NCBI GenBank assembly: GCA_050288085.1 | Contig: JBNKDD010000030.1 | Location: 1-32,353, forward strand | Length of the DNA: 32,353 nt | Direction of reading: 5' to 3' | DNA from: JBNKDD01 sp050288085 | GTDB lineage: Bacteria; Chloroflexota; Anaerolineae; Aggregatilineales; UBA3940 | Shown here: positions 32,222 through 32,353 of the stretch, piece by piece | How positions within the stretch are numbered: the first letter of the stretch is position 1 | Layout: each line of letters begins with the position of its first letter | Notes under the pieces: generated by a model | Database searches by the model: none | What the model was told of the DNA's origin: nothing | What the model saw: only the letters and a program-made list of their open reading frames with translations | Made by a program: the position numbers and the translations under genes

Positions 32222-32353
32222 GTGTCCGAAAAGCGCAAACTCATTCGCATTGCTGTCCTGGGGGGAACCGGCAAAGAAGGCGGGGGATTGGCTTATCGTT
32301 GGGCGCATTCTGGCTATGATGTCATCATCGGGTCACGTGGTGCAGAAAAGGCT
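32222..32353 (+). CDS. npdG: NADPH-dependent F420 reductase-like protein (5' part only)
   Basis: 44 codons to the window edge from GTG 32222 (AAGGAG 9 nt upstream). The Rossmann start IAVLGGTGKEGGGLAYRWAH and VIIGSR give the dinucleotide-binding loop with NADP-type GSR, as in Fno/NpdG. Those enzymes pass hydride between NADPH and coenzyme F420. The call rests on the N-terminus only. It implies an F420-containing host. It follows the small membrane protein by 70 nt and may belong to the same cluster. Confidence 0.75.
   Translation, partial: MSEKRKLIRIAVLGGTGKEGGGLAYRWAHSGYDVIIGSRGAEKA

Overview
The window looks like a chromosomal segment of a Chloroflexota bacterium, most likely Anaerolineae-like. 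This is inference from gene content: an F420-dependent reductase start at the right edge, a NuoE-NuoF fusion, AAA+ regulators that lack the sigma-54 contact loop, and many short 'GTAGG' palindromes between genes. GC is moderate. No phage, transposase, CRISPR array or rRNA was seen.

Left block (1-16586, minus strand). A sugar-phosphate group is read leftwards: a large HAD-domain protein (4891-7449), a small two-helix membrane protein (4034-4840), a GlmM-like mutase (2537-3982) and a second, N-terminally extended phosphoglucomutase-family protein that runs off the left edge (1-2498). Upstream lies a two-component pair (kinase 8258-10339, regulator 7572-8261, 4-nt overlap). Next is a NuoE-NuoF fusion (10461-12197) standing without other Nuo genes, then two paralogous Fis-type AAA+ regulators (12595-14388 and 14595-16586). 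Neither regulator has GAFTGA, and both have altered Walker B motifs. Two 17-bp palindromes lie between the regulator genes, just upstream of a sigma-70-like promoter.

Middle (16677-21689). A small methyltransferase is followed by a bidirectional terminator, tRNA-Cys and tRNA-Gly (minus), and a DUF922-like lipoprotein with HExxH. Then, on the plus strand, come a coiled-coil protein, an ECF sigma factor with an overlapping zinc-finger anti-sigma factor, and a polytopic membrane protein.

Right block (21690-32353, plus strand). A 478-nt structured leader precedes an apparent catabolic cluster: two different carbamoyltransferase-family proteins, carbamate kinase, a threonine-synthase-like PLP enzyme, a GT2 glycosyltransferase, a small coiled-coil protein, a second fold-type-II PLP enzyme, an unrecognised protein, SsnA-type amidohydrolase, a small membrane protein and the start of an NADPH:F420 reductase-like gene. 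Carbamoyltransferase, carbamate kinase and SsnA together recall the E. coli yge/ssnA purine-degradation cluster. The PLP enzymes and the F420 reductase-like gene differ from that cluster. I infer a pathway that phosphorolyses a carbamoyl (ureido) compound to carbamoyl phosphate and makes ATP with carbamate kinase; the substrate is not known from sequence. This cluster and the GAFTGA-less regulators are the best candidates for undescribed biology here.
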